Of a stretch of 64,000 bases of DNA, positions 1-12,362 are shown piece after piece (position 1 is the stretch's first letter; each line of letters starts with the position of its first letter). Position numbers and translations under genes: made by a program. The DNA lies in the NCBI GenBank assembly GCA_033030425.1, contig JAUFSD010000004.1:930001-994000 (forward strand), read 5' to 3'. Below the pieces are notes generated by a model. That model saw only the letters and a list, made by a program, of their open reading frames with translations. It was not told where the DNA came from and made no database searches. Source of the stretch: Verpa conica. Taxonomy: Eukaryota; Ascomycota; Pezizomycetes; Pezizales; Morchellaceae.

Positions 1-615
1 GCTTATTTATAGTCTGAGGGTATATATTCAGAGATAAGGGGGGTAAATGAGAGATGGATAGCAAACGGAAGCGAAGGACAGGTATTTTAATAGGCCAACT
101 AGACGATACACAAGCAGGAACGGATAAAGCCTCGTAGAAAATATAAAGGGGGTCAAGTAGGAGATAGGAGAGAGATAATATGGACAGATAATATCACTAA
201 TCCTCAATAGAATATGGACACAAAAATATTTTATAGACACGGAGACACTACATGTACTTAGTACTTACAAGCATTTCTGATAGAGTGCGAGTACCATAGC
301 CTTAAGGCTACATGCACTATTCATTCATACTACTTAGTACTACCCCATCCCCAATCTCCGCTTGGTAGATCCAAGAATGGAAGCTGTAACTTCGTCTTCG
401 GGTAGGATTGATCATATCCTGACAAATATTTCCCATGTATTTAGTTGCCTGAAGAGTACTTTCAGTTCTAGGGGGAGCGATAGTTAGTAATTTCTTTTAA
501 GCTCAAGCTAGGGTTAGGGTTTCATAATTAGATTTGGTTCAAAGCAACCGATCTACCCTCCACATTATCACTCGTTTCTGCCCGCGGGTGCCTACAAAAA
601 ATTTCACAACACAAC
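1..615. other. Intergenic, no gene seen
   Basis: AT-rich sequence with only short open frames that lack codon structure or family motifs. It ends at the start codon of the heme lyase gene, so its last few hundred bases should include that promoter. No repeat or RNA gene was recognised. Confidence 0.6.
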
Positions 616-1511
616 ATGTCCAATCCTAGAGCTCCCATCACAGAACTGCCAGAGTCTGTATGTCCAGTCGACCACACCACCCGCTCTGCCTGGCTCAACG
701 CCACAAAATCCTCTGCATCCTGTGACTCCTCAACAATGAACCAGGACCTACCCCCAAACCACCCACCCCTCCGCTCTACTCCTCCACAACTTACTACGGA
801 ACGTGAGATTTCATCAATCCCGCGCGCAGGGGTTGAAGGCTCAAATCAAGAACATGACCTACATACTATAAGTCCAGTGAAAGGGGCACTAGGAAGGTGG
901 ATATACCCGTCAGAGGAGATGTTCTTTAATGCTATGAAGAGGAAGGAGTGGGATCCGAAGGCGGAGGATATGAAAACTATTGTGCCGATACATAATGCGG
1001 TCAATGAGAGGGCCTGGAAGGAGATTAAAGAATGGGAGGCTGGGAGAGGGTCAGAGAAGTATGTTTTCTTCATTCTACCCTTAGTGTCCCCTAAAATCTT
1101 TGATTTTTTTAACTTATTTCAATATATCCCAATAGCCGCAAGTTGCATAGAAAGTCTTATACTAATATATGAAAGATGCGGTGGCCCTAAGCTCGTCTCC
1201 TTCTCTGGCGACTCCCAAAAACTTACTCCCAAAGCCCGTCTCCGGGTCCTCTTCGGGTAAATCTACCGCCACCTGCCCCCGCCCCTGCCACACATTTACT
1301 AAAAACTCGCAGCTATCATGCACCATTTGACCGCCATGACTGGACCGTAGACCGCTGCGGTAAAAAAATCGACTACGTAATAGACTTTTATAGCGGTAAA
1401 CATGACCCGGAACGACCCGAAGCCGTAAGCTTCTATTTAGATGTGCGGCCGAAGTTGAGTATAGAAGGGGTAGTAATGAGGACACAGAGGTGGTTTGGAT
1501 CTTTCTTTTGA
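616..1511 (+). CDS. CYC3: Cytochrome c heme lyase (holocytochrome c synthase)
   Basis: Attaches heme to apocytochrome c (or c1) in the mitochondrial intermembrane space. Three exons fit: 616-1058, 1176-1256 and 1313-1511, giving about 240 residues with an open joined frame. The N-terminus carries a CPV heme-regulatory motif (Cys16-Pro-Val), then the conserved [16 protein letters not shown] block. Exon 2 encodes [12 protein letters not shown]. Exon 3 encodes [14 protein letters not shown], where His183 corresponds to the family's essential heme-ligand histidine, and ends in the conserved [14 protein letters not shown] tail. Intron 1 has a plausible branch site (ctaat near 1161). The length is normal for fungal heme lyases. 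Sequence alone does not settle whether it serves cytochrome c, c1 or both (CYC3 versus CYT2), so the symbol is tentative. The ERCC6L2-like gene follows on the same strand after about 580 bp. Confidence 0.9.
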
Positions 1512-2087
1512 GGAGAGATAGAGTATTGTATTTATTTTTTGGGGGAGAGGGAGAGTTGTAAATGCAGCTAGGAACCAAACTAGAATATATATTATAATTA
1601 AATCCTTTGACCCTATATATTACTACATGTATCATTCGGGCAGTAAATCTACTAAATATCACCGTTACGATAAATTCCACGCTGTTATCAGGGGTCGATC
1701 TTACATTGCGACGCATATATGTATTTAGCAGCATAGGCTCTATAGAATCTTAAATGGATTGCCTCCTCTAGGATGATGCATATATGTAGTTACATACAGC
1801 TACTAGTGAGGTCAGTCGGGCTTTACCCCTAGCCCTAGCCAATTAGATCAGTCACGTGTAATCACGTTAAAGTGGAACAAGCATCTTAACGCGTCTCTCA
1901 CATCGCGCAACAGGAGCGTAGGCATTAGAGCACAATGTCTTCTGGCGACTCCAACAACGACCTTGATATCACCTGTGCTGTTTCTAAGGAGCTAAGGGGG
2001 TCTCCTACTAGGGGTTTGTATTGTTCAATTGTTGAGTTGGAATTACGCTAATAGTATCTTGAACGTTTAGCGAAAGAACCTATCCCT
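1512..2087. other. Intergenic, with a decoy start resembling the next gene's N-terminus
   Basis: Contains a CACGTG-like site near 1853 (gtcacgtgtaatcacg) and an ATG at 1935 whose first codons read MSSGDSNNDLD. This is close to [12 protein letters not shown] at the start of the next gene at 2088. The upstream frame stops after about 38 codons. It may be promoter, an upstream ORF or an extra first exon. Confidence 0.45.
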
Positions 2088-5000
2088 ATGTCTAGTGATG
2101 ATGATTCCAACGATGATCTTGATTACGTATCTAGTGGTAAGTATATACCATCTCGGTCTATTCTAGCAAACACCCCAAATTCTAGATTATTAGAGTCTTC
2201 AGACGCACCAACAGAGGGGGATCCGAAAGCAAAAGAAGAGGAGGGGGCGGAGGGGAAAAAAGAATCAACCTCAACCAAAAAAGAGGTTAAAAGTGTTAGA
2301 CGCGAACACGGGAAGGGAGGCCGAGTTCTCTGGTCTGATAATGAAGGGGAGAATGTGTATGAGGAATGGACACGTAAGAAAGAGACCGGAAGTAAGAAGC
2401 GGAAAGCTATTGCAATTACTACCGGGGGGGTGGAGGTTAAGACAGGACTCAAAGTTCTTGGGAGGAAGGTTTCTATAGAGAGAAAGGGGGAAGGTAAGCT
2501 GTGCTTTGCTACTTCTAAACTAACTGCAGCGCCCCATTTTCTATTGTGTTTGCGTTGTTTCTTGTATATAACATATAATTTTATATATACCTAACAAAAG
2601 AAGGCGGACCGCTGATTTCGCTTGTGCGAACCTTTACAGCTAAGTTTGGCACCACCATTAAAAAAGCCCGCCACATCAAATCCCAGGAAGATGCCTCAGA
2701 CTCCGACCTCGCCATCTCAGAAATAGCCCTCCCCAACCATCTCCTCGCCCGTAAAGCCGCCATCGAGAAAGCCAAAAAGACCCTGGATAATGATAAACCA
2801 CACGAGGCGCTTCGCCTCCCGCCTAGTTACGAGGACATATATTTTAGCGATGATGAGAGGCTCGAAGAGCTACTTTCCAAGCCCCAATTCAGAATACCGC
2901 CTTGTGCACCCTACAAAGACATTCTTCTTGCCTCCTCTCTCGGTTTAATTCCATGTTCCATCGCGCAATATCTCAGAGACTATCAGGTAGCTGGTGCTGA
3001 ATTCCTTCACCGCAGTTTCGTCTTCCAGGAAGGCTGTATCCTTGGTGATGATATGGGGCTCGGGAAGACAGTCCAGGTAATAGCCTTCCTTACTGCAGCA
3101 TTTGGCAAGACCGGTGATGAACGGGACGCAAAACGGATGCGGAAGATCCGCAGAGCTGGTGGAAGAAGACGGTGGTATCCAAGGGTGTTGGTAGTATGTC
3201 CAGGCACACTTATTACAAACTGGAAGAGCGAGTTTGATACATGGGGGTGGTGGCATGTGGATGTGTATCATGGCTCTAAAGAGCAGAAAGATGCTGCACT
3301 TGATTCTGCAAGGAGTGGCAGATTGGAGGTGATGTTGACGACACCTACAACTTATAAAATTAACCGAGAGGAGATCAATAGGGTGCAGTGGGATTGCGTG
3401 ATTGTAGATGAATGTCATGTTATTAAAGGTAAGGCCGGGGGATACCTATGGATTCTTCATTAAAGTTGTGTGTGGGGGGAGGGGGACTAGGCTAACGAGA
3501 GGATAGAACGGAAATCTTTGGTCACGCAGGACTTAAATCAAGTTAATGCTCTTTGTCGGATTGGATTAACAGGAACTGCTATCCAAAATAAATATGGTGC
3601 CTCGTCTATTACTGCTATTGTACCAATGATCCCAAACTAACTTTCTGTAGAGGAACTGTGGACCCTTCTTAACTGGTGCCGCCCTGGGGCTGTCTCAACA
3701 ATAGGTGAATGGAAATCTACAATAGCCCTTCCCCTAAAAATTGGCCAGTCCCACGATGCAACCCTCCGGCAAATTGGCAACGCTCGGGAAGTCGCCCGAC
3801 TCCTAGTCCATAATCTCCTCCCAAAAATGTTCCTCCGCAGAATGAAGACATTAATAGCAGACCAGCTACCCCAAAAAAGTGATAAGGTTGTGTTTTGCCC
3901 ACTTACTGATCGACAGAAAGCCGCCTATGAGGCATTTTTGGGTAGCGAGATTGTGGAATACATTAAGTGCTCTAGCGATCCTTGTGATTGTGGGAAGCTA
4001 AGGGCGAGGGGAACTTGTTGTTACGAGAAAGTTAGTGGTGGAAGGAGGTGGAAGGATACAATATTTCCGTGGGTTTTGTTTGGCTAGTGCGTTGCTTATG
4101 GAGGGAGACTTACTAGGCGAGAAATAGGTGTATTCAAAGGATACAACAGCTCAGTAATCACCTTGCAAATTGGGTTCCAAGTATGTAATTATATTCGCCG
4201 CTAATATAAGTGCCCTACTAATCTTTTTTGCTAGCAAATGATGATCCAGAAGAAAAACGCGTTAAAAAATTAGAATTACTAAAGCTCTGTCTACCAGATG
4301 ATTGGGAGCAATTAAGTCGAAGGGAGCTGTTGCGTAATTATATGGATCCAGAGATGTGTGGGAAGTGGATCGTATGTAATCTATGGTTGAGTGAAATGAC
4401 AGATATCAGTGATGTTTCGGAAGTTAACGCGTGTAACGTAGGTCTTGCAAAAGCTTTTAAAATTCTGGCATCACAATGATGATAAAGTACTTATCTTCTC
4501 ATATAGTATATCTCTATTGAAGATATTACTTACGCTGTTTCAAACTACCGAGTATAATGTGAGCTATCTTGACGGCTCTATGCCTTTGGAAGATCGTGAG
4601 TTCTCTTGGTAGCATGAGCTAGTGTTGGGCTATAACTGACGGTGGAATAGGAGCGAGGTCTGTTTCGGAGTTCAATAGTGATCCTGCTAAATTCGTGTTC
4701 CTCATTTCTACCAGGGCTGGAGGTGTTGGATTGAATATCACTGCTGCAAATAAGGTAGTCATTTTTGACCCTAACTGGAATCCAAGGTATGCTGTCTATT
4801 CCTATTAATGTAAAGGTTGTCTCGACAAACTATTATATTGAATTCATTCAGTTATGACCTTCAAGCGCAAGACCGTGCCTACCGTATCGGTCAAACTCGC
4901 GACGTTGAAGTCTTCCGCCTCATATCTGCCGGCACGATCGAAGAAATAGTCTATGCTCGCCAGATCTACAAACAACAACAAGCTAACATCGGCTATGGTG

Positions 5001-5829
5001 CCTCAGAAGAGCGTCGCTACTTCTCTGGAGTTCAAGGTGATAAATCAAACCAAGGAGAGCTGTTCGGGCTTAAGAACCTATTTTCGTTCCAGGAGAACAC
5101 AATCCTGAAGGAAATCGTCAACAAAACCAATGTTGCTGAGTCAAGGGCTGGAGTCATAGTAGCGGGGCTAGATAGGGGCCATTATGATGAGTATGAAGAA
5201 TATGAAGAGGATCCGAGTGGAGAGAATGCATTGAGTCAGTTGGCGGCTATTGTCGCAGGGGAGAAATCAATGCTGGAGAAAAGTAAATTATATATTCTAA
5301 TTTCGTTTCTGTATTTTGATCTAACAATAATTCAGAGAAAAAGGCACACAATCCTGTCTCGGCAATTCTTGCGGAAGCAGGGATTTCATATACTCATGAG
5401 AACTCGGAGGTCATTGGCACTTCGAAGATCGAGGCGCAAATTAGTAAACAGGCAGTAGAGGCATCAAGGGATGCTGATATGGGAGATAAAGTGGTCTTTA
5501 GTAATAAAGATGCTAGAGGTGGGGGCCTCTTTGAGGGCTATAAATTTCACCCTCCAATGAGTGTTATGAGAAGGCAATTCTGCACCATGGGGAAAATGTT
5601 CGGGATTGAGAATGTGGGGGAGTTCGCGCTGGTGGTTGAAGGCTGGACACAGAAGCAGAGGAGGGATGCATTAGATAAGTTTTATAAGATGAGAAGGGAT
5701 ATCTTAGTAAAGAGGAAGGAAGTGGAGCCAGAAGATGTCCTATCTAGGAAAGCAACTTTCGAGACGGGAGTGGAAGAGATGATGTTTATCAAGATTGAAG
5801 ATGGCAAGGATGATGGAGATAGATTGTAA
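2088..5829 (+). CDS. SNF2-family ATPase, ERCC6L2/RAD26-like
   Basis: Predicted DNA translocase of the ERCC6-like-2 group, a nuclear family tied to genome maintenance. Ten exons fit: 2088-2493, 2601-3428, 3507-3596, 3651-4068, 4128-4180, 4235-4371, 4442-4595, 4651-4786, 4852-5282 and 5336-5829. They join in frame to about 1,048 residues. An acidic, serine-rich N-terminus is followed by the helicase core: Walker A in DDMGLGKT (about residue 284), Walker B DECH (about 404), LTGTAIQN (about 432), RAGGVGLN (about 716) and [10 protein letters not shown] (about 750). The stretch after it ([22 protein letters not shown] begins there) is typical of this subfamily and unlike other SNF2 proteins. CDCG and CC pairs near 3988-4020 suggest a small metal-binding insert. 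The gene looks intact. The start at 2088 is preferred because it continues in frame, but an extra upstream exon is possible. Its end converges on the uL24m gene 141 bp away. Confidence 0.88.
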
Positions 5830-5970
5830 AGTAGCTATACTTTCTGTACAGCGGATTCTTCTAACCCTGACCCAGAGTAATGTACAAAGAAATATATAGC
5901 ATTAAATGAAGATATTCCAACCTCCATCACGTGAAAACCCAAGGTAGTCCAAGTCGTAAAGTTGGAAAAT

Positions 5971-7109
5971 CTACATCACTGACTCTTCTCTAGCCGGAAC
6001 AGGCCAGATACTCGCTAAGGTCTCTGGGCGATTTTGTGCCATAATCCTTCCAATCCTTTCCAACATCTCGTCCGATAGGACCTGCCTGCCTAATGCCTTC
6101 TTCTCCTCCCTGAGTTTCTTGTTGATCTCCTGGATCGGGGTCAGGACCTTCGCCTCTACTAACTTTCGTTTTTCCGACTCTTCCGCCTCTTTCTTTTCAA
6201 TGTACTCTGTATCGTGCCTTGTCCTAAACTTTGAGTACTTGTTTCGCAGTTCATCAATCACGCCTACCGGCATTGGTGGGATTAGTAAAGTTGGTGTAAA
6301 GGTAGTTGTGTCGACATCGAGACTTCTGGTATCGGCGAGTTGGTCAATGCGTTTCGGTGCCTCCTTCTCAGGCCATGGAATTGTGATGCCCTCTATACCA
6401 GGAACCAACCGATCCCATGTTCTGGCCTTTGTTTTTTTGTCGGTCCAGATTTTTGACCTTTTAATGTTTGCGATAATCGTATCCTTGAGAATACCGGTTT
6501 CGGGGTCAGGCAGTGGGTACACGAGACGGACATCGTGATACTTGACAGGTAATTCATGGTAGCCTATATGGTCTTTCCCTAGTGTGATATAGGCTTCGGG
6601 AGTTGCTACAGGCGCCTTTATGTATGCACACGAAGGAGAGTAAGTATTGTTTTTGATTTAAAAATTGAGGTGTGCTCGGAAATATGTACCATATTCAGCC
6701 CCTCCACGGTAATCTCATTTCTTTTTTTGTCGACACTCTTCACAGATCCAATCTTGTGCCTATCATGACCTTTCAAGATTACAACCCTATCTCCAATGAC
6801 AATGTCCCAATGCCTAATGCGCTGATCCATAGGCACATATTCTGTCTGAAATCTTTCCACGGGGATCGCACCATACTCCTCGGCTTCCTCTTTCGATACG
6901 GCCCGACGGGGAGCCAAAGGGCCCAATATTCTATCCTCTTTGGTTTCCTGACGGGAAGTTCGGACTTGCTGAGCGAGAACTCGCCTCGTATGGCCTTCTT
7001 GTCGTAGACCATCTTTCAGGGCTAGTATCTCCTTCTTCTTGTTGAAACGTATGAGGACCTTATCGGCCTGGTTTTTTGCCCGGGTGGCACGGTTTATTGC
7101 CTTCAACAT
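5971..7109 (-). CDS. MRPL40: Mitochondrial large-subunit ribosomal protein uL24m
   Basis: Structural protein of the mitochondrial ribosome, where uL24 is an early assembly protein binding 23S-type rRNA. Two exons fit: 6690-7109 and 5971-6615 (intron 6616-6689), about 354 residues. A KOW motif lies at roughly residues 97-125 (GDRVVILKGHDRHKIGSV), and the conserved fungal extension follows. The chosen start, MLKAINRATRAKNQAD, gives a basic leader typical of mitochondrial import. An in-frame start at 7202 would add a hydrophobic segment unlike the family. The fungal protein is longer than the bacterial one, as expected. It diverges from RRN3 across a spacer of about 530 bp. The yeast symbol is assigned by family. 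Confidence 0.85.
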
Positions 7110-7637
7110 GGCGATAAGGAAGAGGACAATTGTGATCAATCGAAGTATTTCCTCAGCGTGGGGTTGAAAGTCCTGAGGTTCAATATAGACACTAAGGACC
7201 ACGGTAGAGTGTTACCCTGCACTATGTAGCTAACCAATCTTTCCTTTAATGACAACCCTTCCCTTCCTACAAAAACTGCAACCAAGTCTGATAATAGGTA
7301 GATTATATTCAAGACCATATACTCAATATAATTTAGGATTCTCCCCACAAAGTTCCCCAAGAGATACAAGTGATATCCCAAGCTTGGGAGCCGGTGCCTA
7401 TATGCACATAGTAGGCACTTTACTTAGGGCTAGGGTGTTCTTTGGTTGGTTTCACGCACAACCGCGGGGTGGGAGTAGCAAATTGAGCCTCTTCACCTCC
7501 CACCAATCCTAGTCTAAAAATTTCCCAACTCGCGTGCCCCCATCATTCTCCTCGCCACAAACGATACCCCACACACGCACACTTCATAATCTGCCACTAC
7601 TGCTACTATCTCCCCTCTAAAACTAACACACAGCTCG
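7110..7637. promoter_or_regulatory. Shared upstream region of uL24m and RRN3
   Basis: A 528-bp spacer between divergently transcribed ribosome-biogenesis genes (mitochondrial ribosome and Pol I). No gene-like ORF is supported. It contains pyrimidine-rich stretches just before the RRN3 start, common in fungal promoters. The promoter role is inferred from position only. Confidence 0.5.
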
Positions 7638-9692
7638 ATGCCGACACTAGCAAGCCGTCAGGTTCTGACGGGAGATAGCGAATCCAAAATCACCCAAACG
7701 AAGCGAGGGAAACGGCTCCTAGAGCAAGAAAATGAGAACCCATTAAAGAGTCACACCAACAAAAAGACGAGAACTACCAATGGGGAAAAAGACGCCCTAG
7801 AGCCTCACTCAGCGAATACCCCCTTTCGAAAGTTTGTCAACAATGCCTTAAATGAAAAGGCTATGGTTAGTCCTATGTGCTATTCTGTTGCTGCGAGATT
7901 TATCGTTGACGGTGAGTGACAGGGGAATGTGGCCAACTATGAGATTCTCCGAAGAAAATTCACTGCAGACCCATCCGAAGAAGGAGCACCATCATCTCAC
8001 GAACTACAGATGACTCTTTCAGCTCTTTCACAAAGAGTATCACAGCTTAATGGGTCCTACACAGCCCTTGTGAAGGATATCGTGGAATGCCAGTGGGTAG
8101 CAAGAAGCGGTGGTTTCGTCAGCGCTTATGTGAGGTTCTTAGGGAATCTAGTCAGTGCTCATTCAAATTACATGGAAATTGTCACACGGATGCTGGTGGG
8201 GTATTTTGGATACTGTAAATTTCTAACCTTTTCGTCTAGTCTAGAGTATAAGGGGGGCTAATCTTCAACTAGTGCCTGGGTCTTTGGGGAAGCTACCAAA
8301 CCACGAGCAAGTATCAAGATCATCAATTCATGCCCGTGTCCACTATGCGCTACAGTTCATCCTCGACCTGGTCCCGACAGCAGCATTTTCAACTCTATTC
8401 CCAGCACTAGTGGCTGAGTTCCCCCATAAGAGTGAGAAGAAACAAGCACACATAAATTATCTAAAGAACCTATTAAAGGTCATTGAATATGCTCCTGCCC
8501 TACAGAATAGGCTTCTAGCAATTGTTACAGACCGAGTCATCAAAGTTGATGTCGAGATCCAGAGTGATTTGGAAGACCTTGAAGACGAAGAAGGAGATGA
8601 GCTAGAGGCTGAGGTTACAGGGAAGATGCTGGAGAGCCTTGACGATATGACAGCTATCATAGAAGAAAATAACTCTGATGGTGAGGTGGAGTATGATGAG
8701 GACGAGGAATCTGATGCGGTTACGAATATCAAGGAAACAGTGGATAAACTTGATTCAATGCTCCATATACTTTTCGAACACTATTCCAAGAGTCTTCCCA
8801 CAAAGTATACGGAAGATCCCAACCTAAATGCTATGGACACATTTGAACTATTGTTACAGACCTTTGACACTACTGTTTTGCCCACCCACCGCTCGCGGTA
8901 TACGCAATTCCTCCTCTTCTGGGCAGCTCAGAAGTCGCCAGATTTCACCAATCACTTCTGTGTTTCTGTTATCGAGAAGGCACTTGATAATTCTCGCCCC
9001 CAAGGAGCTCGTCAGGCAGCTGCTGCGTATATCGCATCTTTCGTTGCTAGAGCGAAGTCTATGAAGAAAAATGACGTTCGAGTCGTGGTTAGGCTGTTAT
9101 GTCGCTACCTTGGCTTGTTTGTAGATGAGAGGTCCCACGAATGCCTTGGCCCGGATGTATCTAGGTGGGGAGGTTTTTATAGTGTTGTTCAGGCAGTCAT
9201 GTATATTTTCTGCTTTAGATGGAGAGACTTGAAGGAAGACGAGGAAGATGAATTTGGCACTATAGAAGAAAAATGGACCTCAGGCTTGGATCCTTTGGGC
9301 AAGGCAATTTTCTCAAAGTTCAACCCATTGAAGGTACCGATCCTCTACTGGCTTTGTCTCGCCTACTCAGTTCACTAAGCTATGTCAATGTATAGGTATG
9401 CGCACCATCAGTCGTCGATATTTTTGCAGAGACTGCAACCCGCCACCAATTCTTATTCTGTTTCTCCATCATCGAACAGAATAAAAGAACTGGGCTAGTC
9501 GGTGATGGAGAATTAGAGAGCTACTTCCCTTTCGACCCCTACACCCTCAAAAAGAGCAAGAGATGGATTGAGGAGTGCTATATCGAATGGCAGCCTGTAG
9601 AAGGCTTGGATGGTGAGGATAGTAGTGATGAGGTTGATAATGATAGCGGCATGAATAATGAACTCGGTGATGAAAGTGATACTAGTAGGTAG
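7638..9692 (+). CDS. RRN3: RNA polymerase I transcription initiation factor Rrn3 (TIF-IA)
   Basis: Binds RNA polymerase I and links it to core factor at the rDNA promoter, coupling rRNA synthesis to growth. Four exons fit: 7638-7865, 7923-8214, 8273-9333 and 9396-9692, about 625 residues with all junctions in frame. Family blocks include the N-terminal TPFRKFVNNALNEKAM, ARVHYALQFILDLVP, a helical-repeat core with ARQAAAAYIASFVARA, and the C-terminal SVVDIFAE..FSIIEQN and YFPFDPYTLKKS. An acidic loop (about 8560-8720, rich in Glu/Asp with GEVEYDEDEES) matches the acidic, phosphorylated loop known in RRN3 proteins, and the C-terminus is also acidic. Introns are short (57-62 bp). The gene appears intact. 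Confidence 0.92.
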
Positions 9693-10560
9693 ATATGATC
9701 TTTGATGTAGTACTTAATTTCCCTTATACTATAGTTTGAGCATCTTAAAATGCTACATCCTTTTTAACCTCTTCACCTTATTTTATCATTTTCTTTTAGA
9801 ATGTGTCATTTGTAAGAGATTTTTTTCAAAAACTAGTGCACACTAGGATCCAAGACGGATTATATAGTGACTAATAGGACTTATATACGGACTACAGCAG
9901 TTGGAGTTATTTTTTCTCCTATTTACGACTAATTTTTATTAGTAGGAGGATATAAAGGTTATTAGCGCTGTTCACTTCTCTGTTAACTTCTGTAGCTGGA
10001 GTTTTTTTGTCTTGACTATACTTCCGAACTTAGGGTTTTAAAGTTCGGAAGTATATAGCTATGGAATGTATTAATAAATAAATCATAAATTCATGGAGCC
10101 CTGAGGCCAAGGTAATCAACAAACCCTATATAATAAAATAAAAGTAACGGCAAAAGTAAAATTAGTAGTAAAAGTAACTTGGAGTGTCTTCCTCCTTATC
10201 CTCACATATTTTCTCATAAGTTGCCCCATCCCCACTCTCTTTCCCCATGTTTGTCTTCCTCCACTACCTCGCCTCCGCAGCTCTTAATGGCTTTCTTTTT
10301 CTCTTGAACTCTCAAAAATAGTTCTGCTAGTATTCATTTCTCTGTTTTTTGGATATAACAGTCCTTCCAGCGTAAGGGGTTTGTTGGTTTCTCTGGCAAT
10401 GATGTTTCTATGGGTTTGCGTGAAAGGGTACTCTATGAAAGCAAGGTAGACTCGTATTCTTCTGATTCGGTCTTTCTAATTCGTTTCAAGTACATGTTGC
10501 AACTTATACGCTATGGAATATACAACCTATTAGCTATCTATATTATTTTCACTAAAATCA
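9693..10560. other. Intergenic, AT-rich
   Basis: No gene supported. Apart from the perfect hairpin at 10017-10055 (listed separately), the sequence is low-complexity AT-rich DNA. An open frame at 10410-10721 runs into the fold-back element and shows no family motif. Confidence 0.6.
10017..10055. repeat. Perfect 15-bp inverted repeat (hairpin)
   Basis: Left arm tatacttccgaactt (10017-10031) and its exact reverse complement (10041-10055) are separated by 9 bases. As RNA or cruciform DNA it would form a stable 15-bp stem. It is too far from RRN3 (about 325 bp past the stop) to be an obvious terminator. It may be the relic core of a small inverted-repeat element. Confidence 0.75.
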
Positions 10561-11131
10561 TGTATATGTTCTGGCCCGTTGAAGGGACCTGCTTATTGAG
10601 GGAACGTCCCCTGAATGGGCCAGCCTGGGAGCGGACAGGTAGGCATCCCCTGAATGGGTTACCTGTTGGAGGGATACCAGTATCCCCCATATGGGTAGGT
10701 GATAAATCATGGCTCAATTAATACAAGCAATCCTAAATAAATTAAGTTAGTAGTCAAAAAAATATCAGCCTATCCTGAGATTATTTTGTGATTTTTTGTG
10801 ATTTTATACCATGCATTGTTGTCTCTAGGGATTTTTATATAGTGGGCGCTTTTTGATAGCAAATAATACTTATATTTTATTTGATAAATATGGGTGCTTT
10901 ATAAGTAATGTACTTGGGTAAAATAGAGTAAAATAGTGATTTAATAGGGTAAAATAGCTGTCTACCCATTCAGGGTACACAGTATATCCCTCCAATGGGT
11001 AGCCCATTGAGGGGATGCCCTATAAAACTGATTTATAGCTACCCATTGAAGGGATATCCTTCCAACAGGCCGGCCTGTCCAGGGGACGTCCCCCCGATAG
11101 GCATCGTCCCCCGAACGGGCCAGAACATATA
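10561..11131. mobile_element. Fold-back (inverted-repeat) element, about 570 bp, non-autonomous
   Basis: The outer ends share tatatgttctggcccgtt in opposite directions (left near 10564, right near 11115-11131). About 140-170 bp inside each end is a G/C-rich mosaic in inverted orientation: gcatcccctgaatggg at about 10643 on the left corresponds to gcatcccctcaatggg read from the opposite strand near 11000. Similarity of the arms looks like about 75% by eye. The centre (about 10700-10955) is AT-rich and has no ORF. No clear target-site duplication was found, so boundaries are approximate and the superfamily is unknown. Confidence 0.6.
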
Positions 11132-11135
11132 TAAA

Positions 11136-12362
11136 TGTTATGACCTTTATAAGAACTACTTGTATTAGGTTATCTCCCATATGAATTCCCTATGCAGTAG
11201 TTTAGAGTCATAAAGAATCACTCGGTATGAGTACATACATACATCCAGTGTTAAGCCAAATACCCCCAGCCCACGCTGTCAAATGAATGAATGAATTTAT
11301 CATAAGTACATGCAACCCGAAGGTTATGGTACAGCCCACGCTGTCTAGTCGGATTTTAATACTAGAGACAGCACACATGCACCAGCCTTAAGAGGCATAG
11401 CCAAGCCAAACTCTAATTAACCTTATTGATGACATCACTTTCCTGCAACAAGCCCCAAATCCCACAACCGAGAAAAGTAATAAAGTCCGCAAAACTTATC
11501 GTACATGGCAAAAGGCCGTTCAAATACTGCCATCCTTCATCAAGTAAAACCCAGCATTTCCCTCATTCAAATGAAATCAGACAAAAGAAATAGACCAAAA
11601 GCAGGTCTGTAATCCCCATACATATAAAATGAAACTAATACCAATACTAAAAATTCGTTTCCTTACTCCCTCTCCCTACTTTCTTGTGATCCCCCAAAGG
11701 AGAATACCTTTAAATAAACCCTCCTCTGTTCGAAATATAAGAGAATTAACTACTCTACAGCCTAGTCAGAATCCATACCACCTACCTCACAAAACTATAC
11801 TACCATCACCCAAACACCCCCCACATAAAGGCAAATAACAGGAAATGGGACTCCAAAACTCTCCTCGCCCTACATCACCAAATTTCTTCAATACCCAGCA
11901 GTCCGGCCATCGAACAGCGCTCCTCCAAAGCTACCCCGGAGCTCCACCAGAATCGTTACGCAGAGTGATAAAAGCAAAAGTAAAAAGAAATACTAGAAGA
12001 ACTCCGTTTCACGCAAAACAAAAAAATAGGGGGTAAAGGATTATTTACAAGGAGTTAACGTCTTGAATAAGGAAATAAGAGAAAGGGTGAAGATATAGCT
12101 GCTATATAGGGTGGAAAATAAAAACTTTCTGCCCAACATGAGAACCACAATGAAGAAATTGTAGCGAAAGAAAACCCAATACCTTCCATTCTATCCGAAG
12201 AAGCACCCAAGCTTTTTGCCGGAAGACGGCAAAGGAAAAAAATCGAAGGAAAATAAAGATTAAAAATGTTGAAAAGTATGAGCAGCCGCCCAAGAATAGT
12301 AGTGGGTGTTATGCTTAACGAAAGACAAAATGAAAAAGTAGGTAAAAAAACAACCAATGGTG
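11136..12362. other. Long intergenic stretch, no gene supported
   Basis: Includes a short (aatg)n-type run near 11282 and two open frames (11629-11838, 11845-12036) with biased composition and no recognisable domain. The last 100-200 bases lie 3' of BRE1, which is on the minus strand, and should hold its 3' UTR. Confidence 0.5.

Noticed and set aside
1162..1734. 190-codon minus-strand ORF overlapping the heme lyase gene
   Set aside because: It is antisense to confirmed exons 2 and 3 of the heme lyase and lacks its own motifs.
2137..2166. gtaagt..ctag pair suggesting an intron in exon 1 of the ERCC6L2-like gene
   Set aside because: Only 30 bp, too short for a fungal intron, and reading through keeps the frame open.
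11629..12036. Two adjacent plus-strand ORFs of 60-70 codons
   Set aside because: Low-complexity composition, no start context and no family features.
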